64,000 nt of DNA from UBA2166 sp964463965 (GTDB taxonomy: Bacteria > Nitrospirota > Nitrospiria > Nitrospirales > UBA2166), in NCBI GenBank assembly GCA_964463965.1, contig CAYXED010000003.1, positions 146,998 through 210,997 of the forward strand, read 5' to 3'. Below, piece after piece: positions 25,444 to 34,428 of the stretch; the first letter of the stretch is position 1, and each line of letters begins with the position of its first letter. The notes under the pieces are model-generated. The model had not been told where the DNA came from. It ran no database searches and saw only the letters and a list, made by a program, of their open reading frames with translations. The translations under genes were made by a program, and so were the position numbers.

Positions 25444-26382
25444 ATGTCTAGGACGGTTGCCCTAACCGGGGCAACGGGTTTCATCGGCAGCGTTTTAGCT
25501 CGTCGATTGCACGCCGAAAACTGGACGGTTCGTGCTCTTGTGCGGACCTCTGCTCAGGCAGAGAAAATTTCTAACATCCCAATAAAGCCTATTAAGGGAG
25601 ATCTTTCGGACCTCAATAGCCTTCGTTGCCTCGTTGAGGGAGTGGATGCTGTGGTACACTGCGCGGGGCTTGTTCGCGGTAACTCTTTGAAAGATTTTCA
25701 ACGTGTCAATGTAGATGGATTAGAAAACATTTTGACTGCAGCTTCTGACCTTCCCAAAGCACCACAGTTTCTCTTACTCTCTTCTTTGGCAGCCCGTGTA
25801 CCTAAGATCTCCGCATACGCTGAATCAAAATTTTCTGGAGAACAGCGGGTCATTCTTAACAAAAAAAATATTCCATGGACAATATTAAGGCCTCCTGCGG
25901 TTTATGGCCCCAATGAGCAAGATTTAAAGGTTATTTGGGATTGGATGAGGCGTGGTATTGCTCTCAAACTGGGTCCTGCTAATGCAAGGTTTTCCTTGCT
26001 GTATGTTGATGACTTAGCAGATGCCGTTATTGCATGTTTAAAAACGGCGTCAAAAAATTCAGGAGTTTTAGAACTTCATGATGGGTACTCTGGGGGATAT
26101 ACTTGGGATAATGTAATTGACGTAGTGGGACGACTATCTCAACGTCATATTCAACGGATTCAACTTTCTAAGGGAATGTTGAGCTGGATTGCATTGTGTA
26201 ATGTTACTATTTCCTCTCTAGTAGGGGCGCTTCCTGTGTTGACAACAGGCAAAGTTAGAGAGTTGTGGCATGATGACTGGGTTTGTGATAATGCAGATAT
26301 TTCTAATCTTACGGGTTGGTACCCTAAGGTTGTGCTTGATGAGGGGTTACGACGGACGTTCAAGATTGAATCTGTGACCTAG
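25444..26382 (+). CDS. cerR: NAD-dependent epimerase/dehydratase family, candidate ceramide reductase CerR
   Basis: Extended short-chain dehydrogenase of 312 residues. The nucleotide loop is GATGFIG (9-15), the catalytic Ser lies in LLLSSLAAR and the active pair is Tyr125/Lys129 (YAESK). LRPPAVYGP is the usual substrate-side motif. In Caulobacter the gene in this position, cerR, reduces the 3-keto group of oxidised ceramide; the same role is inferred here from neighbours and fold. It starts 16 bases after the acyl-AMP ligase. Confidence 0.8.
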   Translation: MSRTVALTGATGFIGSVLARRLHAENWTVRALVRTSAQAEKISNIPIKPIKGDLSDLNSLRCLVEGVDAVVHCAGLVRGNSLKDFQRVNVDGLENILTAASDLPKAPQFLLLSSLAARVPKISAYAESKFSGEQRVILNKKNIPWTILRPPAVYGPNEQDLKVIWDWMRRGIALKLGPANARFSLLYVDDLADAVIACLKTASKNSGVLELHDGYSGGYTWDNVIDVVGRLSQRHIQRIQLSKGMLSWIALCNVTISSLVGALPVLTTGKVRELWHDDWVCDNADISNLTGWYPKVVLDEGLRRTFKIESVT

Positions 26383-26406
26383 GAGAGGCTACTTTGCTAG
26401 AATAGT

Positions 26407-26664
26407 ATGCAGGAAATTAAATCTTACAGCGAAATTTTAAGTGAATTGTATGTAATTCTTTCTCCATACAACACTAAAAAGAGAACACTTGATGAAGAAA
26501 CCGAGCTTGTTGCTGATATTGGATTAGACTCTTTACAAGTTATGCAGATTTTGCTTGAGGTAGAGGATCGATTTGATATTTCTATTCCTCTAAATATTAT
26601 TCCTGATGTGCGTACTGTCAAAGACTTTGCCTCGCAGCTTGAGCGTCTGATAGCCAAATCATAA
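26407..26664 (+). CDS. Acyl carrier protein of the ceramide locus
   Basis: 85-residue ACP with the phosphopantetheine Ser42 in the DSL motif (GLDSLQVMQILLEVED). It should carry the acyl chain made by the upstream ligase to the Spt encoded next. It differs from housekeeping AcpP by its longer N-terminus and lower acidity. Its TAA overlaps the ATG of spt by one base (TAATG), so the two are probably made in fixed ratio. Confidence 0.92.
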   Translation: MQEIKSYSEILSELYVILSPYNTKKRTLDEETELVADIGLDSLQVMQILLEVEDRFDISIPLNIIPDVRTVKDFASQLERLIAKS

Positions 26665-27836
26665 TGGCACTATTTGATAAGTTTAGAAATCTTGCGAAAG
26701 CAAGGGAAGCATTACTCGAAAGCGGGTGTGATCCATTCAGTGTTGTCTTGGATGAAGTGCTCTCTTCCACTGAGGGAGTAATAGGGGGTCGTCGGACGAT
26801 ACTTGCGGGTACTAATAATTATCTTGGATTAACATTTCATCAGGACTGTATCGATGCAGCGGGTGTTGCCTTAGCTAAGGAGGGTACAGGGACGACAGGG
26901 TCGCGGATGGCCAATGGTACGTTTTCTGGCCATGTAGCTTTAGAACGTGAGCTTGCGGAGTTCTATCAGGTTAGGTCCTCTATAGTATTTTCAACTGGGT
27001 ATCTTGCAAACTTAGGAATGCTTTCCACCTTGGCTGGTTCTGACGATGTTATTCTCCTCGATGCTGATTGCCACGCAAGTATCTATGATGGATGTCGTAT
27101 GGGGGATGCCGAGGTAATTAGATTTAGGCATAATAACGCTTCTGATCTTGAAAAAAGAATGCGTAGGCTAGGTGACAGAGCTACACGTACGATGATTCTC
27201 GTTGAGGGAATTTACAGTATGCTTGGGGACAGAGCTCCGCTTAAAGAAATCGCAGAAATTAAGAAAAAATACAATGCATTTCTTGTGGTTGATGAGGCCC
27301 ACTCTCTTGGAGTGTTGGGGCAGAATGGGAGAGGTCTTGCCGAAGAAGCCGGAGTGGAGGATTCTGTTGATTTAATTGTGGGAACGTTTAGCAAAAGCCT
27401 TGGTGCCACCGGAGGTTTTTGTGTGAGTAATCACCGCGAGTTGGACATGATACGCTTTGCAAGCCGGCCTTATATTTTTACAGCGTCGCCTTCTCCCTCT
27501 GTAATAGCTTCGACTCGTGCAGCACTTCAAATTCTTAAAACACAACCAGCGTTGAGAAAAAAGCTTTGGGAAAATGTTGAGCATCTTTACAAGCGGCTTC
27601 AGAGGGCAGGCTTCAAGGTTGGTCCAGAACCTAGTCCTGTCGTTGCTACGTTACTGGACACAAAAGAGGAGGGCATTCGGCTTTGGAAGGAGCTCATGGA
27701 GAATGGGGTATATGTTAATCTTGTTTTACCACCTGCAGCTCCAGGAGAGGCGTGTTTGCTCCGCTGCAGTGTCAGTGCAGGACACAGTGAGGAGCAAATC
27801 GAAAGTATTTGTCTGGCCTTTGAATCTTTCAAGTAA
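26664..27836 (+). CDS. spt: Serine palmitoyltransferase
   Basis: Alpha-oxoamine synthase that condenses serine with an acyl thioester to 3-ketosphinganine, the first committed step of sphingolipid synthesis. It is told from BioF and Kbl by GTTGSRMANGTFSGH (76-90), a stretch typical of Spt. PLP ligands are His137 (stacking), Asp210-Glu-Ala-His213 and Lys244 in GTFSKSLGATGG. EGIYSMLGDRAPL is also Spt-like. 390 residues is normal for the soluble bacterial enzyme. It ends the operon and is coupled to the ACP gene. Confidence 0.9.
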   Translation: MALFDKFRNLAKAREALLESGCDPFSVVLDEVLSSTEGVIGGRRTILAGTNNYLGLTFHQDCIDAAGVALAKEGTGTTGSRMANGTFSGHVALERELAEFYQVRSSIVFSTGYLANLGMLSTLAGSDDVILLDADCHASIYDGCRMGDAEVIRFRHNNASDLEKRMRRLGDRATRTMILVEGIYSMLGDRAPLKEIAEIKKKYNAFLVVDEAHSLGVLGQNGRGLAEEAGVEDSVDLIVGTFSKSLGATGGFCVSNHRELDMIRFASRPYIFTASPSPSVIASTRAALQILKTQPALRKKLWENVEHLYKRLQRAGFKVGPEPSPVVATLLDTKEEGIRLWKELMENGVYVNLVLPPAAPGEACLLRCSVSAGHSEEQIESICLAFESFK

Positions 27837-28044
27837 TGTCTGGTAGCGTTGCTGGCTGTTCTGTCTAAGGTTTTGATAACTGATCTTTCGTTTCCAGGCG
27901 ATCTCCGTCTACCCAAAATACTTGGCATGCAGTCTTTGTCTCGGGGTTTGTACTTTTTCCGATAGGATTCAGTGTATTTTGATTTGTGCAACTAAAACAA
28001 CGCATTGCTAGTCCAAGATAGTCCAAGAAATGGAGGGAGGACTA

Positions 28045-28830
28045 ATGAAGCATAGGTTCCAACTACTGACTATTCAATTGATGGGGTTGTACTTTATGGC
28101 AGGAGTGTTTTTTCCTGCTACGGGTGTTTCCTCAATGGCTATTCCGGACCCTGAGAGCTATTTTTATGCTCCCATCGGGAGCGTATGGCATTATTATGGG
28201 ACTACGCAAGATAGGGAAATACAACTCACTTCCGAAAATGTTTTTACAAACAGTGCAACTGCAGTAAAGACCATGGAAAAAGAGGGTCAACAAGTAGTTG
28301 TTTTTTTGGAGACCAACCCTGGAAATATGGGAGAAACTGAAAGTTATTACCACATAGGAGATGGGGGAGTTATTTATTACGGTAGTCATCCAAATCAAAA
28401 ATTTGAAGAGAATATTCTTCCATACTCAGTTGTTCAATTTCCTTTGATTGAAGAGAAGACATTTCGCCAGTTCGATGTAAAGCAGGGCAATTTATTTCAA
28501 GATCTTGATGGGGATGGAATAAACGAGTATGTTGACGCTTTTGCAGATGTTACGATTGGTTCATTGGAAACTGTGTCGGTATTGGCAGGGACCTTTCAGA
28601 ATGTTCTTAGACTCGATGGTAAAATGGAAATTAATGTAACAATGTCTTCAAGTGGCGAAGTGTTTATTACCAAAGACACGCTTACCAGTTGGTTTGCGCC
28701 TCATGTTGGTCTTATAAAGTATATTGAAACAGTAAATGTTCCGATAATGGGCGATGTGACTGTACGTACCACTGTTGTGACTGAAGAGCTTGAAGAGTTT
28801 AGGATAGTGGCGCCTAGCCTTGGTAATTAG
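28045..28830 (+). CDS. Secreted protein with an EF-hand-like loop
   Basis: Unrecognised protein of about 261 residues. ATG 28045 is chosen because GGAGGGAGG lies four bases upstream; an ATG at 28030 would overlap that site. A signal peptide (LLTIQLMGLYFMAGVFF) is followed by a beta-rich mature part. DLDGDGINEYVDAF (about 157-170) is a calcium-binding loop of dockerin or EF-hand type. TLTSWFAPHVGLIKYIETVN resembles repeats seen in secreted proteins with a WF-x-P-x-VG-x-V motif. Located just after spt but with its own gap of about 200 bases, so a link to sphingolipids is uncertain. Confidence 0.6.
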   Translation: MKHRFQLLTIQLMGLYFMAGVFFPATGVSSMAIPDPESYFYAPIGSVWHYYGTTQDREIQLTSENVFTNSATAVKTMEKEGQQVVVFLETNPGNMGETESYYHIGDGGVIYYGSHPNQKFEENILPYSVVQFPLIEEKTFRQFDVKQGNLFQDLDGDGINEYVDAFADVTIGSLETVSVLAGTFQNVLRLDGKMEINVTMSSSGEVFITKDTLTSWFAPHVGLIKYIETVNVPIMGDVTVRTTVVTEELEEFRIVAPSLGN

Positions 28831-28847
28831 CTTTGTCCCCTCCTGTT

Positions 28848-28863
28848 GGTAGCTCTAGCTACC
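28848..28863. terminator. Weak hairpin between convergent genes
   Basis: GGTAGC-TCTA-GCTACC, a 6-bp stem with a tetraloop, followed by TTTAG on the plus strand. It lies between the convergent ends at 28830 and 28876 and may act in both directions, but the T-run is short. Confidence 0.35.
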
Positions 28864-28875
28864 TTTAGGGCTTCA

Positions 28876-30057
28876 TTAAGAAATAATCCCTAGCAATTTC
28901 CCAGTATTGTGAAGTACATCAAGAGTATAGTCTAGCTGTGGTTTGTCATGTGTTGCCATGATATTCATTCTAAGCCTACTAGTTCCACGGGGGATTGTTG
29001 GAGGCCGAATTGCTGGTGCATAGACCCCTCTCTCAAAGAGTGCTTCAGAGAAGCGTAAAGCATGTAGAGGTTCGCCAACTAAAATGGGAAGGATTGGGCT
29101 TTCAGTATTCAGGGTATTAAATCCAAGCGCTTGTATATTTTTAAGCATGTAGTCCCTATTCTTCCATAATTGTCTCCTACGTTCTGGTTCAGATTCTATG
29201 ATTTTTAATGCAGCACTTGCAGCAGCGGCGGCAGCTGGTGGGAGTGCTGTTGTATACATGAATGAACGTGCGCGGTTGATGAGTGCTTGTGTGAGGTCAT
29301 GAGGGCCTGCTACAAAAGCGCCTATTGACCCAATGGCCTTGCCAAGTGTCCCCATGCGAATTGGAATTTCAGTGTCAAGGCCAAAGTGTTCAATTGTACC
29401 TCGTCCAGTGTTTCCCAAGACTCCAAATCCATGTGCGTCGTCAACAAGAAAGGTTGTTTTGAAATTCTTTGAAGATGTAAGTAGTTCTGGTAGAGGAGCT
29501 AAGTCTCCATCCATACTAAAAACGCCCTCTGTTATGATAAGAATTTTTTGTGGCGCATCCGGATTTTGATTAGTAAATAAATGTTTAAACTCATTTGTAT
29601 TTTTACGACGGTAAACTCTAAAAGGGGTTTTGGTAAGACGAATAGCGTCAATTAAGCTTGCATGAGATGAACGGTCCACAAATATGATCCCGTGAGGCTG
29701 AAGTCCTTGTGCTAGGGTTTGAATAAGACCAAGGTTTGCGTGATATCCAGAATTAAATATGAGTGCCGAGGCTGTTTTTGTAAATGATGCTAGTTGTTCC
29801 TCTAGTTGTTTGTGAGGGGTTATGCTTCCAGAGAGTAGACGAGAGGCCCCTGTGCCAAAACCATATGTTTTGATTGCAGTAATTGCAGCTTCCTTTATTT
29901 TGGGGTGATTGGCTAATCCAAGATAGTTGTTTGATGCGAAGAGGATGACAGTTTTTCCATTGATGGTAACTTGAGCATCCTGTGCAGAATCACTATTGTG
30001 TAGTGTTCTAAGGAGGTTTTCCTGCTGAAGTTGGGCCAGTGCTTGTTTGAACATCAT
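28876..30057 (-). CDS. bioF: 8-amino-7-oxononanoate synthase
   Basis: PLP enzyme of biotin synthesis joining pimeloyl thioester and alanine. FASNNYLGLANHP, GTGASRLLSGS, VDDAHGFGVLG and GTLGKAIGSIGAFV (PLP Lys) mark BioF rather than Spt, which has TTGSRMANG at the equivalent place. The start is placed at 30057 (or 30054): GGAAGAG lies just before these ATGs, and the GTG at 30111 would add 18 unconserved residues. It is the second alpha-oxoamine synthase in 3 kb and diverges from the TPR gene. Confidence 0.9.
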   Translation of the reverse strand: MMFKQALAQLQQENLLRTLHNSDSAQDAQVTINGKTVILFASNNYLGLANHPKIKEAAITAIKTYGFGTGASRLLSGSITPHKQLEEQLASFTKTASALIFNSGYHANLGLIQTLAQGLQPHGIIFVDRSSHASLIDAIRLTKTPFRVYRRKNTNEFKHLFTNQNPDAPQKILIITEGVFSMDGDLAPLPELLTSSKNFKTTFLVDDAHGFGVLGNTGRGTIEHFGLDTEIPIRMGTLGKAIGSIGAFVAGPHDLTQALINRARSFMYTTALPPAAAAAASAALKIIESEPERRRQLWKNRDYMLKNIQALGFNTLNTESPILPILVGEPLHALRFSEALFERGVYAPAIRPPTIPRGTSRLRMNIMATHDKPQLDYTLDVLHNTGKLLGIIS

Positions 30058-30160
30058 CTCTTCCAGTTGATATTGGCTTGACAACCTTCGGATGCTATGA
30101 CGTAATAGCACGATTGTGCATAGTAGGCAATTGAGGGAATATTACACGGGTGAGGAGTAA

Positions 30161-30916
30161 ATGACTTTTAAGATTAAAACTATAAAAAAATTACAAAATC
30201 TTCCTGACGAACAGGAAATGATGGAATCCATGGCTCGTTTAGGGCGGGAGGCTCGTGATAAAGCGAGGCGACTGTGGATGTTTGGTGGTGGTGGGGCACT
30301 TCTACTTTTGCTTGCTATAGGGTTTTACCTTATGAACTTTCAAGCAGAACAAACAGCAGAGGATAATCTCCAACGAGCGACTGATTTGTATATGAATAGG
30401 CCTTTGACTGATACCGATGCCTCTCTTTCTCATGTGCGTCAAGCAGTTGAGCTGCTCCAAGTGGTTGTGAATGATTACTATGAAACTCGAAGCGCTCCTT
30501 TGGCATTGCATTTACTGGGCAATGCGCTAGATGTACTCGGAGACCATGATGGAGCAATTGAAACCTATCAGAGCTTTCTGAAGGATTTCCCGGCACAGAG
30601 CTCCTTGAACGCTCTTGTTCGGCAACGATTAGCGTATGCATATCTTGAACAGGGAAATTTGGAAAAAGCAGAACGCACGTTTGAAGGGATTTTGACAATT
30701 GCCAAAGCTCCAAATAAAGACCTCGCCCTTTTAGAGCTCGCGAGTTTAGGTGAACAACAAAACCAAGTCCAAGCAGCGCTTGCGCGTTATCAGGAACTCA
30801 TTAAGGGGTACCCTCATTCCATCTACTTGGGTGAAGCATCATCAAAGGTTCGGATTTTGGGGGGAGGTGATGGGGGTTCTGGGGAGTCATCTCAGGATTC
30901 TAACGAAACGAACTAG
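30161..30916 (+). CDS. Membrane-anchored TPR protein (YfgM-like)
   Basis: A basic cytoplasmic N-terminus (about 45 residues), one membrane helix (ALLLLLAIGFYLMNF) and then three or four tetratricopeptide repeats (LGNALDVLGDHDGAIETYQ, YAYLEQGNLEKAERTFEGIL, QNQVQAALARYQELIKGYP). This plan matches YfgM-type periplasmic TPR proteins that assist envelope assembly. The tail is Gly/Ser-rich. GAGGAG precedes the ATG. It begins a long plus-strand series reaching tyrS. Confidence 0.8.
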   Translation: MTFKIKTIKKLQNLPDEQEMMESMARLGREARDKARRLWMFGGGGALLLLLAIGFYLMNFQAEQTAEDNLQRATDLYMNRPLTDTDASLSHVRQAVELLQVVVNDYYETRSAPLALHLLGNALDVLGDHDGAIETYQSFLKDFPAQSSLNALVRQRLAYAYLEQGNLEKAERTFEGILTIAKAPNKDLALLELASLGEQQNQVQAALARYQELIKGYPHSIYLGEASSKVRILGGGDGGSGESSQDSNETN

Positions 30917-31019
30917 ACTCCTTAAGTAGAGTTGTTCCTGTTTTGTATATACTGAATGACCTCATGTTTTATTCTCGATCCGCTGCTTTGCTATTGGATG
31001 ACGCGTGAGCGGCGCTTGT

Positions 31020-31619
31020 ATGAGTGATCCATTAGTTCTCGCGACCCAAAACCAAGATAAAAAAGATGAGATTACGCGTTTGCTATCAGGGCTTGGGATC
31101 TCCTTACGAACATTAGACTATTATCCTGATGTGCCGGTGGTTATTGAAGATGGAGATACATGTGAGGAGAATGCTATAAAAAAAGCGGTAGAGATCTCGA
31201 AGTACACTGGGCACATTGCGTTGGCAGATGATACAGGTCTTGATGTCAAAGCTCTTGATGGGAGACCAGGGGTTTTTGCAGCTCGATACGCGGGTCTGGA
31301 CTCAACTTACGAGGATAATTGGCGAAAAGTACTTGATGAGATGCAAGGGGTGCCTTGGGAACAGAGGCATGCGTGTTTTGTTACTGTTGCGGCAATCGCA
31401 CAACCAGGATTTGAAGTTTGCGTTACTGAAGGTATCTTGAGGGGGATGATTGCGACATCTCCAGCGGGAGAGAATGGGTTTGGGTATGATCCGATATTTT
31501 TCATCCCATCTTTTGGAAAAACCATGGCAGAGCTTAGTATGGAAGAAAAAAATTCGATTAGTCATAGGGCAATTGCTCTCCAAAAGGCAAAAGCTATATT
31601 GAAAGGTTTATATCAATAA
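31020..31619 (+). CDS. rdgB: Non-canonical purine NTP pyrophosphatase
   Basis: Ham1/RdgB enzyme that hydrolyses dITP and XTP to keep deaminated purines out of DNA. LVLATQNQDKKDEI at the N-terminus, ALADDTGLDVKALDGRPGVFAARYAG and the C-terminal FGYDPIFFIP with SHRAIALQK are all conserved. ATG 31020 is preferred; GTG 31005 is in frame. Its TAA overlaps the mtnA ATG by one base. Confidence 0.93.
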   Translation: MSDPLVLATQNQDKKDEITRLLSGLGISLRTLDYYPDVPVVIEDGDTCEENAIKKAVEISKYTGHIALADDTGLDVKALDGRPGVFAARYAGLDSTYEDNWRKVLDEMQGVPWEQRHACFVTVAAIAQPGFEVCVTEGILRGMIATSPAGENGFGYDPIFFIPSFGKTMAELSMEEKNSISHRAIALQKAKAILKGLYQ

Positions 31620-32647
31620 TGATTTCTCCAGTTGAATGGAAAAACGGACGTGTTAGGCTTTTAGATCAGCAGGCTCTACCTCAAAGTGTCAAATTTGTAG
31701 AGTATGATAATTATAGAGATGTTGCTTTAGCAATTAAGGACCTTCGTGTTCGAGGTGCACCTGCAATTGGAATTACTGCAGCAATGGGAGTTGCTTTAGG
31801 AGCGCAAAGCCTTTCTGAAAAAACTTTTGATGCTTTCTCAAAAAAAGTTTTTTTAATTTGTGACCATTTAGCTGCAACGCGACCAACTGCAGTGAATCTG
31901 TTTTGGGCAATTGAAAAAATGAAAGAGGTTCTTCTTAGGCATCAGGATTTGCCTATTGAAGATTTGAAGAGGTATTTGGTCAATGAGGCTTGTCGTATTC
32001 TTGAAGAAGATGTTGAAGTAAATAAGCAAATCGGGCGTCATGGCTCTGCATTGGTAGCAGAAGGTCAGACTATAATGACGCATTGTAATGCAGGATCTTT
32101 AGCCACCGGGGGGTATGGTACTGCACTGGGTGTTGTTCGTGCAGCATGGGATGATGGCAAGAAAATTTCCGTCATTGCAGGAGAGACACGGCCTGTTTTG
32201 CAGGGTGCTCGTCTGACGGTATGGGAGCTTCAGCAAGATAATATTCCGGTAACTCTTATCACCGACAATATGGCTGGAGCGTTTATGCGGCAAGGGCGTA
32301 TACAGTTGTGTGTTGTTGGGGCAGACCGAATCGCTATGAACGGGGATGTCGTAAATAAAATTGGAACATATGGCTTGGCTGTTTTGGCTCGAGCACATAA
32401 GGTCCCTTTCTATGTTGCTGCACCGAGCTCAACTATTGATCCGTTAATGCCTTCCGGGGACGGTATTCCAATTGAACAGAGGGATTCAGGTGAGGTGTCT
32501 AGTGTGCTTGGGGTAACCCGTATAACGCCTGATAACACTGCAATACAAAACCCTGCCTTCGATATGACCCCAGCAGAGCTAGTTACGGCCATTATTACAG
32601 AGCGAGGGGTTTTTGCACCATCTGACTTGGCCAAGGGAATGGCGTAG
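31619..32647 (+). CDS. mtnA: S-methyl-5-thioribose-1-phosphate isomerase
   Basis: Aldose-ketose isomerase of methionine salvage, in the eIF2B-like family. RVRGAPAIGITAAMGVALG, the catalytic Cys in MTHCNAGSLATGGYGTALG and the Asp in VVGADRIAMNGDVVNKIGTY are present. 342 residues is typical. Coupled to rdgB (TAATG). Other salvage genes are not in the window. Confidence 0.94.
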   Translation: MISPVEWKNGRVRLLDQQALPQSVKFVEYDNYRDVALAIKDLRVRGAPAIGITAAMGVALGAQSLSEKTFDAFSKKVFLICDHLAATRPTAVNLFWAIEKMKEVLLRHQDLPIEDLKRYLVNEACRILEEDVEVNKQIGRHGSALVAEGQTIMTHCNAGSLATGGYGTALGVVRAAWDDGKKISVIAGETRPVLQGARLTVWELQQDNIPVTLITDNMAGAFMRQGRIQLCVVGADRIAMNGDVVNKIGTYGLAVLARAHKVPFYVAAPSSTIDPLMPSGDGIPIEQRDSGEVSSVLGVTRITPDNTAIQNPAFDMTPAELVTAIITERGVFAPSDLAKGMA

Positions 32648-32709
32648 TGTTAGAATCAGCTGTTGTGTGGTTATAGATTGTGGTGAGGAAGGAGAGGTAG
32701 CTTAGAATT

Positions 32710-33135
32710 ATGATTGAACGTACATTGGCTATTATTAAGCCTGACGGAGTTAGGAAAAGAGTCGTCGGAGAAATTATTCGTAGGTATGAAAAAAATAAAC
32801 TTTATCCTGTTGCAATTAAGTCCACGTGGCTTACCAAAGCGGAAGCCGAGAGTTTTTACTCTGTTCACCGCGAACGCCCATTTTTTTCTGATTTGACTGC
32901 TTTTATGTCCTCAGGCCCTATTGTGGTGATGGCTCTTGAGGGGGAGGATGCCATAATGCGTCATAGAGAGCTTATGGGTGCAACTGATCCATTGCAGGCC
33001 GCTGAAGGGACGATTCGAAAGGACTTTGCTGAAAGCATTGATTGTAATATCGTACATGGTTCTGACGCTCATGAGACAGCAAAAGATGAAATAGGTTTTT
33101 TCTTTGATAACAGTAACTTACACTCTATAACTTAA
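32710..33135 (+). CDS. ndk: Nucleoside diphosphate kinase
   Basis: Equilibrates nucleoside di- and triphosphates through a phosphohistidine. N-terminal ERTLAIIKPDGV and the active-site His116 in NIVHGSDA are conserved; 141 residues is the standard length. AAGGAGAGG lies upstream, though at long spacing. It follows mtnA by 62 bases. Confidence 0.97.
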   Translation: MIERTLAIIKPDGVRKRVVGEIIRRYEKNKLYPVAIKSTWLTKAEAESFYSVHRERPFFSDLTAFMSSGPIVVMALEGEDAIMRHRELMGATDPLQAAEGTIRKDFAESIDCNIVHGSDAHETAKDEIGFFFDNSNLHSIT

Positions 33136-33181
33136 TGTAATGAAAAGTCCTTCCTCTGCCATTTTATAGAGGTTTTATCTC

Positions 33182-34348
33182 TTGTTTCTTCACATCATTG
33201 CGCTATTTTTGACTGCAGTGATGTTTTCAAATTGTACCTTCAAGCAGAATCCCATTCGTTCTGTCTCTTCTGATCCTGAGGAAGTCCAATCATCTCCTTC
33301 CTATGTGCCTGGTGAGGAGGCTGTACCGGTAATTGCTTGGGAGGATGCGAGGACTTTGGATTCTCTCCAATCTCCTGAAGGCTTCAGATCGTGGCTTGCT
33401 GCTGCAAAACGGAATGGAATAAATACTATTTTTGTAAAACAACCATTATTTAGAATAAACGACAATAGTGCCGTTCTCTGGAAGGAATTTGTTTTGGAGG
33501 CTCATCGCCAGTCTTTAAGGGTCAGTGCTGTATTAAATTTGCGTGAACAGACTTCAATTTCAATGTTTAATAATTGGAATGATCTGCAGCTCAATTCTTC
33601 TACCTCTACTCTGACTCGTTCTACCTTTCCTGATTTGCTACATAAGGGGTATCAGGCTGCTATTCGGAGACTTATTCTCCAACTTTCAATGTCCCAAGTC
33701 GATCTCATTATTTTTCGCTTTGATCCACCTAGTGGTCTATTTGATGGGTTTACTAAAAATGCGCTTAATGCATTTGAAAAAGATTTTGATCAACCTATTT
33801 CACCTGAAAAACTCTTTGCCCTTACAAATGGCCAATTGATCCAGTATTCTAATGACCATATTCCCTTATCAAAGGTTCTAGGGGAACTTTCCCCTAAATT
33901 TTGGAGATGGGTGGGTTGGAAAAACAGACAGTATCTTGATGCTCTTCAAGGAATAATGGTTTCTGTAAAGGAACAGTACCCAAAATCAAAATTTGGAATT
34001 GAATTGCACGCGAGTACAATCATAGATTCTAGAGGGGCTCTTGTGCGCTATACAGAAGACTTTTTGGAGACACGCCAGCGCTCATTTGATTATTTTATAG
34101 TGAGTGAACCTGAATCGGTTCTAGGTTCCACCAGGCAATCAATGATAGGAGAAGCTTCTCTTAGGATGACCGCATTACTTGATGATCCATCAAAAGTATT
34201 GGTTTTACTTTCCAGTAAACGGCCAACTTGGATGACTCTCAAGCAAATGCACACAATAAAAGGGGTTCTTGGGTTGCAGGAAGGTGTTGGCTTTGGCCTT
34301 AAAGCCTCTATAAGAAAGGATTTTAAAATATTGCAAAATAGTAATTGA
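33182..34348 (+). CDS. Exported protein, possibly PgaB C-terminal-like TIM barrel
   Basis: 388 residues with a TTG start at 33182, supported by AGAGG nine bases upstream. The hydrophobic N-terminus ends in MFSNC, a poor lipobox because Asn precedes Cys, so the product may be a lipoprotein or simply secreted. SWLAAAKRNGINTIFVKQP, EAHRQSLRVSAVLNLREQ and VDLIIFRFDPPSGLFDGF look like alternating strands and helices of the barrel seen in the C-terminal half of PgaB-type polysaccharide enzymes. That similarity is by eye only. No polysaccharide operon is adjacent. Confidence 0.5.
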   Translation: MFLHIIALFLTAVMFSNCTFKQNPIRSVSSDPEEVQSSPSYVPGEEAVPVIAWEDARTLDSLQSPEGFRSWLAAAKRNGINTIFVKQPLFRINDNSAVLWKEFVLEAHRQSLRVSAVLNLREQTSISMFNNWNDLQLNSSTSTLTRSTFPDLLHKGYQAAIRRLILQLSMSQVDLIIFRFDPPSGLFDGFTKNALNAFEKDFDQPISPEKLFALTNGQLIQYSNDHIPLSKVLGELSPKFWRWVGWKNRQYLDALQGIMVSVKEQYPKSKFGIELHASTIIDSRGALVRYTEDFLETRQRSFDYFIVSEPESVLGSTRQSMIGEASLRMTALLDDPSKVLVLLSSKRPTWMTLKQMHTIKGVLGLQEGVGFGLKASIRKDFKILQNSN

Positions 34349-34428
34349 AAAGTACTGAAATCATTTTTCATATTTTTTGAATGAGACAGGAGTTTGTCAA
34401 TAAGAACTAATATCTACTAGAGGTGATG

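Noticed and set aside
28876..30057. A second serine palmitoyltransferase
   Set aside because: The diagnostic block reads GTGASRLLSG, as in BioF, not the TTGSRMANG of Spt, and bioD lies in the same region.
34349..34428. Glycine riboswitch before gcvH
   Set aside because: The gap is only about 80 bases and shows none of the paired aptamer structure.
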